From Bidens hawaiensis (taxonomy: Eukaryota > Streptophyta > Magnoliopsida > Asterales > Asteraceae), in NCBI GenBank assembly GCA_021521415.1, contig JAIQDT010007612.1, forward strand, positions 1 to 64,000: a DNA stretch of 64,000 nucleotides, in the 5' to 3' direction. Positions 1-11,496 of the stretch are shown piece after piece; position 1 is the stretch's first letter, and each line of letters opens with the position of its first letter. A model generated the notes under the pieces. The model made no database searches and was not told the origin of the DNA. It saw nothing but the letters and a program-made list of their open reading frames with translations. The translations under genes and the position numbers were made by a program.

Positions 1-3000
1 AGGATCCGACATCTGTGGAACCTCTTATTCTGCTGCAAAAAGAAATGCTGATCAGAGGAAGATAGAAGTGGCTGACAGACCAACACAAAAACATTCGTTC
101 TCACTCAAAACAAAGACCATGACCTTCGTGAAAGTGATAGAGTCAACATCCAGGATCCCCACCATGATAGTTTGGTAATAACATTATATGTAGCTAACCA
201 TTATGTGCGCAGGATCCTCGTAGATGGTGGAAGCTCTGTCAAACATTATTCAATTAGATGTGTGCTGAGAAAGATGAATATTCCTGAGGATGAGATCGTT
301 CCAGTTCCTCAGTATTGGTTGGATTCAGCGGAGAGACTAAGAACACTATGGGGAAATAAAGCTCCCAGTATACGTCGAAGGGGTAAATAAAATACAATTT
401 TTTTGTGTTATTGACTGTTTGTCTTGTTAGCAATATTATATTAGGCAGGCCCTGAATACACGACATGAAAGCAGTCCCCCTCCACCTATCACCAATGTGT
501 GAAACTCCGAAGCCCAGTGGGGAGTCATCAAAATCATCAGCGATCAACAAGATGCAAAAAATTGCTACAACATCCTCTATGAAGTGTACTGCCAAACCCC
601 AGCAGGTATAGCAATTACAGAAAACCAGCACGAGGCGTAATAGAGGCCAGGGAACAAGAAATCAAAGAAGTACTTCCTTATCCCGAGGATCCTGAAGACA
701 AAGTGCTGATGGGAACCAGCATTCCTAAGGATATTGAGTCAAAAAATTGCCCTCAGATTTTCTCAAGTCAAGACTGTCGACATTCGCATGGAAACATGAA
801 GATATGACATGTATTTCCAAAGATATTATAACACATAAACTTGGAATTGATAATTCTTTCAGTCCAATCCATCAAAAGAGAAGAAAGTTTGCACCTGAGA
901 GAAACATAATTATCCAAGAAGAAGTTGAAAGACTTTTGAAGGCAAATATGATCAGGGAAGTTCAATATCCCCGATGGTTAGCAAATGTAGTAGTGGTGCA
1001 GAAAAAGAATGGAAAATGGAGAGTTTGTGTGGATTTTACAGACTTGAATAAAGACTGTCCTAAAGATCCATTCCCTCTACTACACATCGATTCAATGGTA
1101 GATGCTACAGCCGTTCACGAGATGCTGACGTTTATGGACGCATCCTCAGGATTTCAGCAAATCCAAATGGAGCCCTCAGATCAAGAAGACACGGCCTTCA
1201 TGACTCCCACAGGTTTTTATTATTATATTTATGCTTTTTGGACTTAGAAATGCAAGTGCAACCTATCAGAGGTTAGTCAACATGATGTTTCAAGAGCAAT
1301 TGGGGGACACGATGTAAGTCTATATCGATGATATGGTAGTGAAGTCCAAGAAAGCTGAGGATCACCTCCAGGATCTCAAGACTGCATTCGATATCCTCGA
1401 CAAATATAACATGAAGCTGATCCTGCGAAGTGCCATTTCGGAGTGAAGGCTGGCAAATTCTTGGGATACATGGTCACCAAGAGGGGGATAGAAGCAAGTC
1501 TAGAGCAGATACAAGCTATCCTGAATCTGAAATCCCCAGCATCAGTAAAGGATGTTCAAAGGCTAACTGGCAGGATAGCGGCGCTCAACAGATTCATATC
1601 CAAATCCTCAGAAAGTGCAAAGAGTTATATGATATCCTGAGGAAAAACAAAAGGTTCGAGTGGACCAGTAAGCATGAGGAAGCTTTAATGTCCTTAAAAG
1701 CTTATCTTTCCTCTGCTCCTCTGCTGGTAAAACCCGAAGAATGTGAACCTCTATCTCTATATCTAGCTGTATCAAATAATTCTGTGAGTGCAGTTTTAGC
1801 TAAGGATCTCGAAGGTCAACAACATCCCATCTATTATGTAAGTAAGAGTTTATTGGATGCTGAAATCAGGTATTCTTATCTTTAGAAATTAATTTTAGCA
1901 CTTATTATGGCATCTACTAAACTTAGACATTATTTTGAAACTCATCATATTCTTGTTAAAACTAATTACCCTATTAAGTCTGTTTTGAGAAAACCAGAAA
2001 TGTCAGGTAGGATGGAAAAATGGGCTGTAAAACTGAGTGCATATGGTATAGCATATGAACCCAGGACTGCCATCAAATCCCAGGCATTAGCAGACTTTGT
2101 GGATGATTTCACCAGTGAACTTAAAGAAGAAGCAGACTTGGAAGTCCAACAACTTGAAGAAACCAAAGATAAGTGGACTCTATACACTGATGGTGCTTCA
2201 AATGTTAGAGGAACAGGTCTCGGGATCCTGCTGAAATCGCTACAGGGGGACATTATACCTCAATCCATATCCTGCGGATTCCAAGCCACAAACAATGAGG
2301 CAGTTGACGAAGCTTTGATAGCAGGATTACAACTAGCAATTGACATGAAAATCAGGTTTATTCAAGTACATGTTGATTCATTATTATTAACCAATCATTT
2401 TAATGGTTCATATACTGTTAGAGGAGAAAAACTAATGAAATATTTAGAGTTAGTAAAAAAACTAGCAAAATTTTTCGTAATGTTTGATATTTCACAGGTA
2501 CCTAGAGAAGAGAATGTTGAAGCAGATGCCCTAGCATACTTAGCTTCATCCTTCAGAATACCAGAGGGTGTCAAGATTCCTATCATACACATCCTGAGCC
2601 CAGAAATATAAGAGCAAGGTGTCAATGAAATATCAGAAAATGATGAAGATATGAGAGCCAAGGATCCTGAGGATAATGAAAATTCTTGGATTATTTCCAT
2701 CAGGAAATATATTCAGGATGGCGTTATCCCCAAGGATGAAAACCCAAGAACTTTTCGCACAAAGGTAATACCATATACTATAATGAATGATATATTATAC
2801 AGAAAATCTCTTGCAGGACCATATCTTAGGTGCTTGGAGAAGGCATAAGCTCAAGAAGTTCTTCAGGATATCCATCAAGGAGACTGTGGGAATCATACTG
2901 GGGGCAGAGCACTATTCTCCAAAATCCTGAGAACAGGATACTTCTGGCCAACGATGAAGAGGGACGCTATGAATTATTCTCAGAAATGTGATGCATGCCA

Positions 3001-3912
3001 AAGACACAGCAACATTCTGCACCAGCCGGCTGAACCATTGTATCCTATTATATCCCCTTGGCCTTTCATGAAGTGGGGTATGGATATAGTGGGAAAGCTA
3101 CCAAGAGCTCCCGAAGGAAAAGTCTTTATGTTGGCAATGACAGACTATTTCTCAAAGTGGATCGAGGCTGAATCTTTTGTTCAAGTCAGAGAGAAAGAAG
3201 TTATCTCATTCATCAAGCGCAACATCCTGACAAGATTTGGAATCCCAACAGAGATAGTGTGTGACAATGGCTCGCAGTTCATTGGCAAGGGGACCACTAA
3301 CTTTTGTGCCAGTTGGGGAATCAAGATGATCACCTCAACACCTGTCCATCCTCAAGCTAACGGACAGGCCGAGTCAAGCAACAAAATCATTATCAATAAC
3401 CTGAAGAAAAAGTTGGGGTCTAAGAAAGGAAAGTAGGCCGAGGAACTGCCCTTCGTTCTTTGGGCAAACAGGACCACTTCAAAGAATGCTACTGGTCAGA
3501 CTCCTTTCTCATTAGTGTTTGGGGCTGAAGCAGTTATCCCGACAGAGATGGTTATCCCTACAGCTAGAGTCAGGCATCAAAATCCCGAAGATAACACTCA
3601 AAGTCTACTTGAAGATTTAGATGCAGTAGAAGGGATTTAGCAAAGATCAGAATGGCCTCTTATCAGAAGAAGATAGCGAAATCCTATAACAAAAATATCA
3701 GGGTTCGTAGATTTCAAGAAGGGGATTTGGTTCTACGAAAATCCTTTCAGAATACTACAAATCCTGCAGATGGAAAGCTTGCACCAAAGTGGGAATGTCC
3801 TTACTTGATAGATTCAGAAGCAGGAAATGGGGCATACAAATTGTCCACTTTGGATGGTGATTTACTACCAAGGGCTTGGAACGCTATCCACCTCAAAAAA
3901 TATTTTATGTAA
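1..3912 (+). pseudogene. pol: Degenerate pol polyprotein (PR-RT-RNase H-integrase)
   Basis: Several frames must be combined, so this is a pseudogene. Protease core (VRRILVDGGSSV) lies near 205-245. Reverse transcriptase runs from about 747: WRVCVDFTDLNKDCPKDPFP near 1020-1075 and the catalytic box YIDDM near 1321-1335. An in-frame TAA stands just before that box and a frameshift lies near 1225. RNase H shows YTDGAS near 2190. Integrase has an HHCC-like zinc region near 2880-3000, then the DDE core: D in MTDYFSKW (about 3140), D in VCDNGSQF (about 3262) and E in ANGQAESS (about 3370). An in-frame TAG follows at about 3434 and another near 3640. The C-terminus WNAIHLKKYFM ends at 3912, like the integrase ends of elements A and B. 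Reverse transcription and integration activity are not expected from this copy. Confidence 0.9.
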
Positions 3913-5188
3913 GATTTCTATCCTGAGGATAATTTAACAGTAATGTTGAACAACTAAGGTGTGTATTCTAATTTATCCTTTTATTTTTTCAATATTATTA
4001 TTCTTCTATCTTGGTACTGACTTAAGCATCGGAGGGGTGTTAGCAAGGCTAACACCCACCCCTCACCTAGAGTTGATTGTTTGTAGCTTGAAGATATGTG
4101 ATATCCCCACATGGAATGGAGTTAATTTGGGCCTTGTCGCCAGTATTTTTAGGCCTTGTCGCCAGTTTAATCCTAAGGTTTAAGGGGTTTTCACCTCTTC
4201 TTAAGGGCCTTGTCGCCAGTTGGCCTTTGTCTCCAGTTAAAGGTATTATTCAATACTTTCTAAGGTTTAAGGGGTTTTCACCTCTTCTTACGATCGCCTG
4301 TAGTGCACGTTTATTCGGCCGTAGTTTGAGAGACGGGGCCAGCACATAAAATATAGTGACTTGTTACCTCGTTATCCTCAGCTATTGGTTTGAATCTCAA
4401 GTTTATGGTAGACGTACCATTTCCCAAGGTTTAAGGGGTTTTCACCTCTTCTCAAGGGCCATGTTGCCGGTTTAATCCTAAGGTTTAAGGGGTTTTCACC
4501 TCTTCTCAAGGGCCATGTCGCCAGTTTAATCCTAAAGTTTAAAGGGTTTTCACCTCTTCTCAAGGGCCTTGTCGCCAGTTTAGGCCTTGTCGCCAGTATA
4601 TTTGGGCCATGTCGCCAGAATTTCTGAAATTATTCTCAGGATAATATTGCAGGATATCCTTATGATTAGAAGAACAACCTGAGAGGTAATCTTGTTAACA
4701 AGGACGAAATGGTCTATACCTTATCAAAGTTGATTACTAAATAATTATGGTATGACTTCCTATTTTGCAATGTTCTTTATTTCCTTTTATTTAATGAATT
4801 TTATGACTTTATGTTGGTTCATTAACTTAAACCTAAATTTTGTTTCTTATCTCACTTAGATTTCTAAGTTCTAAATGAAATCAACTTTATTATGAAAATT
4901 CGATAACATGAGCGAAGATAAAACACCAACATAAGTTATAAAAGGTTATTCTACTAATATTAAAAGTGCAGGAAAAGGATGATTCAGGTTTCACTCAAAA
5001 AAGAGCCCATCCACCTGAACCATCATATTGTCTTAAAGCAGGAAATAAAAGGTTTGGGCTTCGTCCTGAACCAGGAGCCCTCCACCCAAACCGTTATCCT
5101 AAGCATACTACATTATCCTTACATAACCAGAATAGAAATTGTTCAGAACAACCATTGAAAACACATGAAAACAACCTGAAAACCAGGT
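3913..5188. repeat. Spacer between integrase and antisense gene, with short tandem repeats
   Basis: No gene is seen here. Between about 4120 and 4620 two short motifs alternate several times: one containing CCTTGTCGCCAGT and one reading AAGGTTTAAGGGGTTTTCAC followed by CTCTTCT. Copies are close but not identical. The rest (4621-5188) is AT-rich without recognisable coding. This is the usual position of variable-length repeats in Tat-type elements. Confidence 0.75.
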
Positions 5189-6857
5189 TCAAACTTTTCC
5201 ACCTTCAACATTGTCGCCTTCCTTCTTCTCCAAATCCGTCGCCTCCCCAGCCTTAGTCTCCTTCACATCCTCACCAGCTCCAGCATCCTTGATCACCTTA
5301 GAAGTCCCAGCCGTCTCATCCTCTTCAAGCTTCTCCCCCTTAGCATCTTGAGCTTTTTCTTCCAAGCTACAGAATTCCAAGAATCCATCACATGACCCTT
5401 CGCTTGCGCTTCCTCTGACATCTTGATCATCGACTCCAGAATGCTGGCGGCTGCACACTTCTTGGTCTCCTCTAAGAACTCGGTCTTCTCCAACTCAAAT
5501 GAGGCTTTGAGATCTGAAATCTCTTTGTCCTTCTTTTTGAGTAGCTTGTCCTTGGTGTCAACATCTTGTAGAAGATCGGCAAGCTTGGCTTCAGCCTCTC
5601 TCTTGGACAATTCAACATCTTGGGATATCTGTCGGTAACTTTTGGTTTTCTGTTATTCCCAAATTAATATTAGTTTTTATGCAGATTACTATTTTTCAGG
5701 ATAAGCAAAAAATACTTACTATTCCAAGAAATTTAGCAAGAGCTTGAAGCTTCTCCACAGCATCAGTATTGGTCATGTCAGCAAAAGGCTCAGTCTCGGC
5801 CGAAGTAGTGGCTTTCCTCTTCTTCTGTGCGGCACTTTTTTGTTGAGTTGTTGGGACTCTCACCGACGGAGAAAGTGTCTTGGAATGTTCTTGCTTCACC
5901 ACAGTCCTATCCTCAATAAGATCGTCCAAATCTACTAAGCTAAAAGACTTTGGCCTCGGCATCCCTACACAATGATTTATCAAGTTATTTTCAAGATAAC
6001 AAAATCCCTAGAAAACCTAATATCCCCAAAAACACTTACCAGAATTCATGCTTTCAGCGGGTTTTGTAGCAATCACACTTGTTTCTCCCGTTTCTTCTTC
6101 TAACCAGAACTCCCTATCCTCTGGTGGAATCTTAAACAACGCCTTAAGCCTTCTATTTGTATCCTTCCTATACTTTACCAAATCCTTAAACACAAATGCC
6201 AAAAAAGAAATCGTATTAAGATAAATCGTTTGCGAAAAAGAAATTCTATCCTAAAGATTTCCTACCCTTATGAACCCATTTAGTAGGCAAGTTCATCCCA
6301 TTCGGAATAGAGTCTCGACGAACGAAAAAGGAATGTTTCTTCCAATCGGGGTCGCTACTAGACACCTTGGGGACCATATAAAGACGGCTGGATTTAGATT
6401 GAAGACAGTAGCTAAAAGATCCGTGAGTACGGAGGTTATAAGTCGCGGCTATCTCGGGCACGCCTATGGATAACCCATGGGTTTTGTTCAGTCGATCTAC
6501 CGTGGCCAAAACACTCCACACCATTGGCATGAGTTGCGAGTACGAGAACCTGATGATGTCAAAAAACTCCGTGACAAGCGAGGAAAAAGTGTATGAAAGG
6601 CCGATTGAAAAAGGGTAATAGAAAAAGCACACCCAGGTTTTGGAAGAGAAGTCAGCATTGACTTTAGAATCGTAGGGTCTGATAATGGCTTCGGCAGGTA
6701 ACAGGCCTGAATCTTTTAGAAATCTAATGTCAAGATCTCTAAAAAGACACTGGTCTTCATCGGTGGCCGGAATAAGAGCTTGGTCGACAAAATCGTCCGA
6801 GGTTGTGAAAGAGAAAGGATTGGGCGCTCGAGGGGTTCTCTTCCTCCTTATCGATTG
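5189..6857 (-). pseudogene. Decayed antisense spliced gene of the Tat element
   Basis: Read on the minus strand, a first exon (about 6857 to 6264) contains the segment from DEDQCLF to the end FVRRDSIPNGMNLPTKWVHK. Its pattern resembles the 'putative gypsy type transposon' domain found in the antisense genes of elements A, B and C. Further exon-like blocks follow: about 6184-6039 (DLVKYRKDTNRRLKALFKIP), about 5975-5716 (lysine-rich, QQKSAAQKKRKATT) and about 5626-5193 (coiled-coil and acidic). Splice-like GT and AG sites bound the blocks. Joining block 1 to block 2 at the obvious sites gives a stop, and a frame shift is needed near 5370. The gene is therefore broken or my junctions are wrong. 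Function unknown. Confidence 0.65.
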
Positions 6858-7079
6858 AATCGGAAGAAAAGTTTCAAGAAATTAAGAAGAAGAGAGATAA
6901 GAACAAACCTGATTATGAACCGGTGGAAGAGTATTATAATTTGGAAAAGTGGAAATGGTGTAATTATAACCTAAAGAAATGGTTATAGAGTCTCCTTGAT
7001 CCACGCGCACGTCCTTTCAAATCGCAGAGATATTATTGATTTTAAAATTCAAATTTTTACAGCTGTCACGCGGTAAAAA

Positions 7080-7091
7080 TTTGGGGGCAAT
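7080..7091 (+). other. Polypurine tract (plus-strand primer) of the first element
   Basis: A G-rich run (TTTGGGGGCAAT) lies directly before the TGTTGG that opens the LTR. This is the expected position for the primer of plus-strand DNA synthesis. Confidence 0.75.
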
Positions 7092-7713
7092 TGTTGGGTG
7101 CAGATTTTTATCCTCGGATTTGAGCCTCACTTAGGGATAACGACTTACTCTGCTATTCTGAGGAAGGTACGTTGACTAATTCAATTATCCTATATTGTTC
7201 TTGTTTGTTTTGCAGATAAAAACACGTGGTAAATGTGATAATAAGAACGTGGACTGCAACGGATATTATCTGGACTTCATCAAATTCAAACGTGGGCAAC
7301 TAACGGATTAGAGAAGAATTAGTCTAGGGTTTCCGGTTATTTCGGGATAACAGTTGTAACCTTATCTTATATAAACGAGCTGATAATATCATTAGAACAC
7401 ACACATTCACTTACCTAGCTACTAGCATACTCTGTAACACTAAGCATTCGATCACTTATCAGCTCCACCACTTGTAATCACCGATTTTCATTATTAATAA
7501 AGTTGACGGTGATAGTTTTCACCGTCCGGGGGTTTTTTGTGCCGGAGATTACCATAATCATATACGAATCCGACCAAAAATTACGTTCTTAATCTTTGAC
7601 CGAAGAATTTCGATCAAAGATTACGTTGTTAATTCTTGACCGACGTAAGATTATTGTGATCAAGGGTTTTTTCTCTCATAATCATATCATTGTGTTCGAT
7701 CTTATTATCAACA
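7092..7713 (+). repeat. 3' LTR of the first element (622 bp)
   Basis: The LTR begins TGTTG right after the polypurine tract and I place its end at CAACA, which is the inverted complement of the start. The right end is inferred, because the matching 5' LTR is outside the window. Inside are a TATA box (TATATAAA, 7378-7385), about where a U3 promoter is expected, and an AATAAA polyadenylation signal (7496-7501). Confidence 0.7.
7378..7385 (+). promoter_or_regulatory. TATA box of the LTR promoter
   Basis: TATATAAA within the 3' LTR, about 290 bp from its start, followed 110 bp later by AATAAA. This spacing is typical for U3 and R of plant LTRs. Confidence 0.6.
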
Positions 7714-7826
7714 AGCACTTCACCTCACGCACTAATTTGATTAAAAGTTGCTTTGCCATTTTTTGACCGAAACAGAATGTATGCTATTTGACCAAACAAT
7801 TTAATAATAATAATTTTCTTTACCAG

Positions 7827-8347
7827 CAGCAGCAGGGTTTGTGGATGGAGGAAAGAAGCTGCGGGGTCCTAGTAGCAGGAGGAAAGCATTAAACGACATG
7901 CCTGGACTATCAAAGAAACCGAGGAAGAAGATGAAGGAGAACAAGAAGGTGAAGGCGCCTCCATCTAATTCTCAGCCAGAGGATGAGATAAAGATTAAAG
8001 AAGGCTCCATCAAATTCTCAGCAGGAGCATGATGGTGTCACTATAGAAGAAATTATGGAAATGCTTCGCCAGGATTACGAACATGAGCAGAGCATGCTTA
8101 AACAACCCCTTCCTTTTCTCTCTGAGATATCCAGGGATTTGTGGATGGACTCCCAAAAGGATACTTGCTCATATCATTTTCATTCTTCATTTTTTTTACA
8201 AATCCTATAAATTATTTTTATACAATCCAGGATGAAACTCCTATGATAATCAACTCTGAGCCAAATTCTCCCGTGGAGATCCCTCCTCTCTACCGTTTTG
8301 AGAGTCTGGATCTTCCAACTATGAGCCCGGTCCCCTCACCACCGAAA
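7827..8347 (+). pseudogene. Fragment of an unrecognised spliced host gene
   Basis: A pyrimidine-rich stretch ending TTTACCAG (7826) precedes a coding-like block that begins GFVDGGKKLRGPSSRRKALN and continues with a lysine-rich basic region. A short repeat (PSNSQ) appears twice. The frame shifts between the two copies, after which EEIMEMLRQDYEHEQSMLKQ is read. A second block (8231-8347) has a good acceptor (CAATCCAG) and donor (AAAGTAGGT) and encodes a proline-rich stretch with INSEPNSPVEIPPLYRFESL. The product was not recognised. The frame shift and absence of further exons suggest a gene remnant or a pseudogene. It starts about 115 bp right of the first element's LTR, so that element may have inserted in one of its introns. 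Confidence 0.4.
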
Positions 8348-8371
8348 GTAGGTTTGTCTTTGTCTTTGTAA

Positions 8372-9477
8372 CAGACTCGGTTTTTGTAGCAACTTAATAC
8401 TTGATTAGTATTGTCTTTTTAGGTATATACTCTTAATTAATTAATTAATTGGGTAGGGTTGATTTACTGCATATGTATGTACTCTTTTTTTAGGTTACCC
8501 TGGCTACAAAACTCATCAACTTTTACAAGCATCATCTAATCATTTACCATATACTATAATCTTCAAAATTTTAGACTTGTTATTCGAACTTTTTGTACTG
8601 ATCACACTTGCTATAGGGCGTTATGAACGGATTGTGTCGGTTTTGGTCATTTTTTGGTATGTAGTCTATTGTTCTACTTAATACGTCATTTGGATTCATT
8701 TTTATTTCTATGGCGCACACTCTCACTTTAGATAAAAGCTATAAATGTTGTGACTAAAAAGGTACAGTGTTTGATCTGCTTACTTAGATTTGAAATACGG
8801 TTTAGCCACCAGTTTTAGATTTCATATAATATCTCCACAAAAAGTTGCATTTCAAGGCTTATTTTTTTGTGACTAAACTTGAAATCTTATTAAAATCCGT
8901 CTATCTTGAGGCTTCTATTAACGACGCATAAAGAGGTTCACAATTGGTATAATTGATTTCCGAATGAAGTCAATTTTTTTGTATGGAGGGTTCTACTTGA
9001 TAACTTCCTACTTTTGATTTGCTTAGAAGGAAGACATTGTTCTTCAATTTCATGTCACTTTTGTAATCGGGCCTTTGAATCGGTAGAACATGCTCTAATC
9101 AGATGCAACTTTGAGAGAGGCATTTGACTACAAATTTTTTCTTGGTGTAAAACTCCTCTATTCTTTGGAGATTCGGTAAAATAATGTTTTGGATTTCGCC
9201 TTCAATTCGTAATCTTCGTCGAAAATGATACATATAGTTATGGGAATTTCTCCGACCACTCTTTGGAGCACTCGTTGAGCCAAAAATAACTTGATTTTTA
9301 ACTTTGTGGCTCAGGAAGTAAACATTGTTCAAGAGATTAAAATCTTGTGTTTTTCGTGGATAAATATTAGAGCCAAGTTGTAAGACCTAGTAGGAGTCTT
9401 GGTGTAATTTTAATATTTCCAGCTGTAATTTCTTTCGTTTTTTTTCTTGTTCCTTCCTCTTTAAATCCGCCACTATG

Positions 9478-9528
<51 letters not shown>

Positions 9529-9945
9529 AACACCTAAACAAATACCGCCTTTTACCCTGCATGTGTAAATATTATGAACCTGCCACTCTACCACATATAT
9601 GTAATGCAGACGTCATATACCACCTTTTACCATTCTATATGTATACATTAGACAACTTGATTTAACATCTTTTTAAGTAGATTTTTTTTAATATTGTTAC
9701 AAATGTATTTCAATGCCTTATTCTTCTTTCCCTCCACGTCCACGAGTTTATAAACTAATTTATGAGTATAAATTGTTTGTTTGAATCAACATTCTTGGAC
9801 ACTTAGTTGAAATGGGCTAGGTTTGGGGTTTTGATGTTCTAGTTGAGTAATGTTAGATCAAATGTAGTGGGGGCGCTTTGCCCACCCAAAAAGTCTCTAA
9901 AGCGTCGGGAACACCGCACTCCGGGAGTGTTTTGGGCTTCAATTT
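8372..9945. other. AT-rich intergenic DNA with a TA microsatellite
   Basis: No coding potential was recognised. A short (TTAA)n run lies near 8434-8450 and a (TA)n microsatellite at about 9480-9527. The last 80 bp (about 9864-9945) look like the left arm of a small inverted-repeat element whose right arm is at 20363-20480, beyond element A. Confidence 0.6.
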
Positions 9946-10895
9946 TGAAGAACCGTGGATCGACTCACTGGTGGACGATCTACTTTCCTCGGGTGTGATT
10001 ATGCTATTTCACCGATGGTTTCTCTTGGATCTGGGTTCTTCCACCTACAAAATGAACAGCACCGTAAACTTACCCCTCAGAAAGGGACAGAGGGGTCCTC
10101 TTTGGGGTAACCCTCCGGTGTGAGAATAAGTATTTGTGGGAGAAGATAATAATATGTGAGAGTAAGGAATTTGGAGTGTATTGCTTAATAGCTGAATACT
10201 CTGTAATTGGATGTGACTCTGCTCCTCCTTGTGGAGTTGATGCTGTATTTATAGTGCTAGGGTTTCCAATGATTGGGCTCAGACCCAATTAGGGCTTTGT
10301 TGGCCTCTTCCAGTTGCTTTGCGCCACGTGTCCTTTGGGACACCTGGTGCTTTTTCATTGGTTATAATCACGTGGTAGCACATGGGTTTTGCTGAGTTGT
10401 CCACCTTTCATTGGCAGCTGTCAACATCAGCATATTCTTATTCCTTAAAAAGATACTTTCTGGAAGGTTGTCTGACGTGCACAATCAAGGTTGCCCTAAT
10501 CCTGATTTGGATAAGGACGAGGTTGATTATGTGCACGTGTGATATGCGCCAATCCTGAGGATGCGCGAGGTCTTCTCTTTATTCTCACGCGCAGATGTTT
10601 CATGCGCAGATGTGATATGCACGAGCATGTGATATGCGCCACGCGCTGATGCGCCACGCGCATATGTGATATGCGTGAGCATATGTGATGCGTGAGCATA
10701 TGTGATGCCTGAGCATCTGTGGTGCCTGGGCATATGATGCCTGAGCATATGTGATATGCGTGACCATATGTGATATGCGCCATGCGCATAGGTTTTGGCT
10801 TTGTGCCTTCATAATGTCTTGATTTCGAGCCTCTTGTCCATATCTTGTGGGTTGACCCGCCTCGCTCGGTGTTGAGGCGGGTACATACCTCTTCA
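9946..10895 (-). repeat. Left (3') LTR of element A (950 bp)
   Basis: Termini are TGAAGA and TCTTCA (perfect 6-bp inverted ends). On the minus strand it follows the G-run of the PPT, so it is the 3' LTR. A minus-strand TATA box (TATAAATA, complement near 10245) lies in the expected U3 position. A minisatellite of about 17-18 bp units (GTGATGCGTGAGCATAT and variants) occupies about 10590-10790. Long reading frames crossing it are repeat artefacts. Confidence 0.9.
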
Positions 10896-10906
10896 AGCCC
10901 CCCCAG
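10896..10906 (-). other. Polypurine tract of element A
   Basis: The + strand reads AG followed by a C-run, so the minus strand has a G-run immediately before the TGAAGA LTR start. Confidence 0.8.
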
Positions 10907-11133
10907 TCTAATGTGTGTCTTGTCTCGCGCGAGCGAGGTAAGATAGATATTAGACTTAATAGTTTGCTCTTTTAGTAGAGGTTTGTCTTTTCCTTCTTAT
11001 TATTCATCGTTGCGCGAAATTCTATCCTTTTGGTTGCAAACGAATCGTCCCTGTATGTGGTTGGTTGTTGCTGACGTGCGTCAGTGATGGAGACGTGTCA
11101 GACCTTTCGTGTGCTCGAGGTGCTACAGTTGCC

Positions 11134-11356
11134 TTTCGTGTCCCCTCACATAGTGTCAGGGACACGTGTCGCGCTCGCGTTGGTCCGTTCCTGCGAGTGG
11201 TGGCGCGTGAACTCTGGCAGCAGTCGTATAGTTTTTTTTCGTGTCCCCTCACACAGTGTCAGGGACACGTGTCGCGCTCGCGTTGGCTTACACCTGCGAT
11301 TGGGGGCGCGTGAAGTCCGATCAGCACCAATATTTCTCTCTCCTGGGCCTATAAAA
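11134..11356 (+). promoter_or_regulatory. Promoter of the antisense gene in A: two G-box repeats and a TATA box
   Basis: Two direct repeats with a period of about 104 bp (from about 11134 and about 11238) each contain GACACGTGTC, a palindrome with the G-box core CACGTG. A TATA box TATAAAA follows at 11350-11356, about 140 bp before the ATG at 11497. The same arrangement is found before the homologous gene in element B. It points toward the antisense gene, away from gag-pol. Confidence 0.65.
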
Positions 11357-11496
11357 GCCAGCCCTTAGAGTTTTTTATCCTTCATCTTCTTGTTTATTAC
11401 TCTGAGCTTTCCTTTCTTTCCTTGTATTCCGATTAGGTGTCTTCTGCTTCCAGATCTCTGTTCTTCGGATCATCCTTTGTTCGTTGTCACAGTTGT

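Larger units (their letters stand above)
1..7713 (+). mobile_element. 3' part of a decayed Ty3/gypsy (Tat-lineage) LTR retrotransposon
   Basis: The window opens inside the element, so the 5' LTR, PBS and gag are not visible. Order on the + strand: protease remnant, reverse transcriptase, RNase H, integrase (to 3912), a repeat-rich spacer, an antisense gene on the minus strand (about 5189-6857), a polypurine tract and a 3' LTR (7092-7713). The order PR-RT-RH-IN is that of Ty3/gypsy. An additional antisense ORF between integrase and 3' LTR is a known trait of the Tat lineage. The protease motif (D-G-G-S-S) and LTR differ from those of elements A, B and C, so this is a separate and older family. 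No target-site duplication can be tested because the left end is outside the window. Confidence 0.9.

Noticed and set aside
10590..10790. Short regular repeats that might be taken for a CRISPR array
   Set aside because: Units are directly adjacent without unique spacers and lie inside LTRs of a plant retrotransposon.
10496..10896. Overlapping frames rich in His, Ala, Ser, Met on the minus strand (also at 19941-20383, 44204-44546 and 57741-58102)
   Set aside because: They are translations of the LTR minisatellite. The same repeat is open in several frames and lies inside LTRs without start context or conservation.
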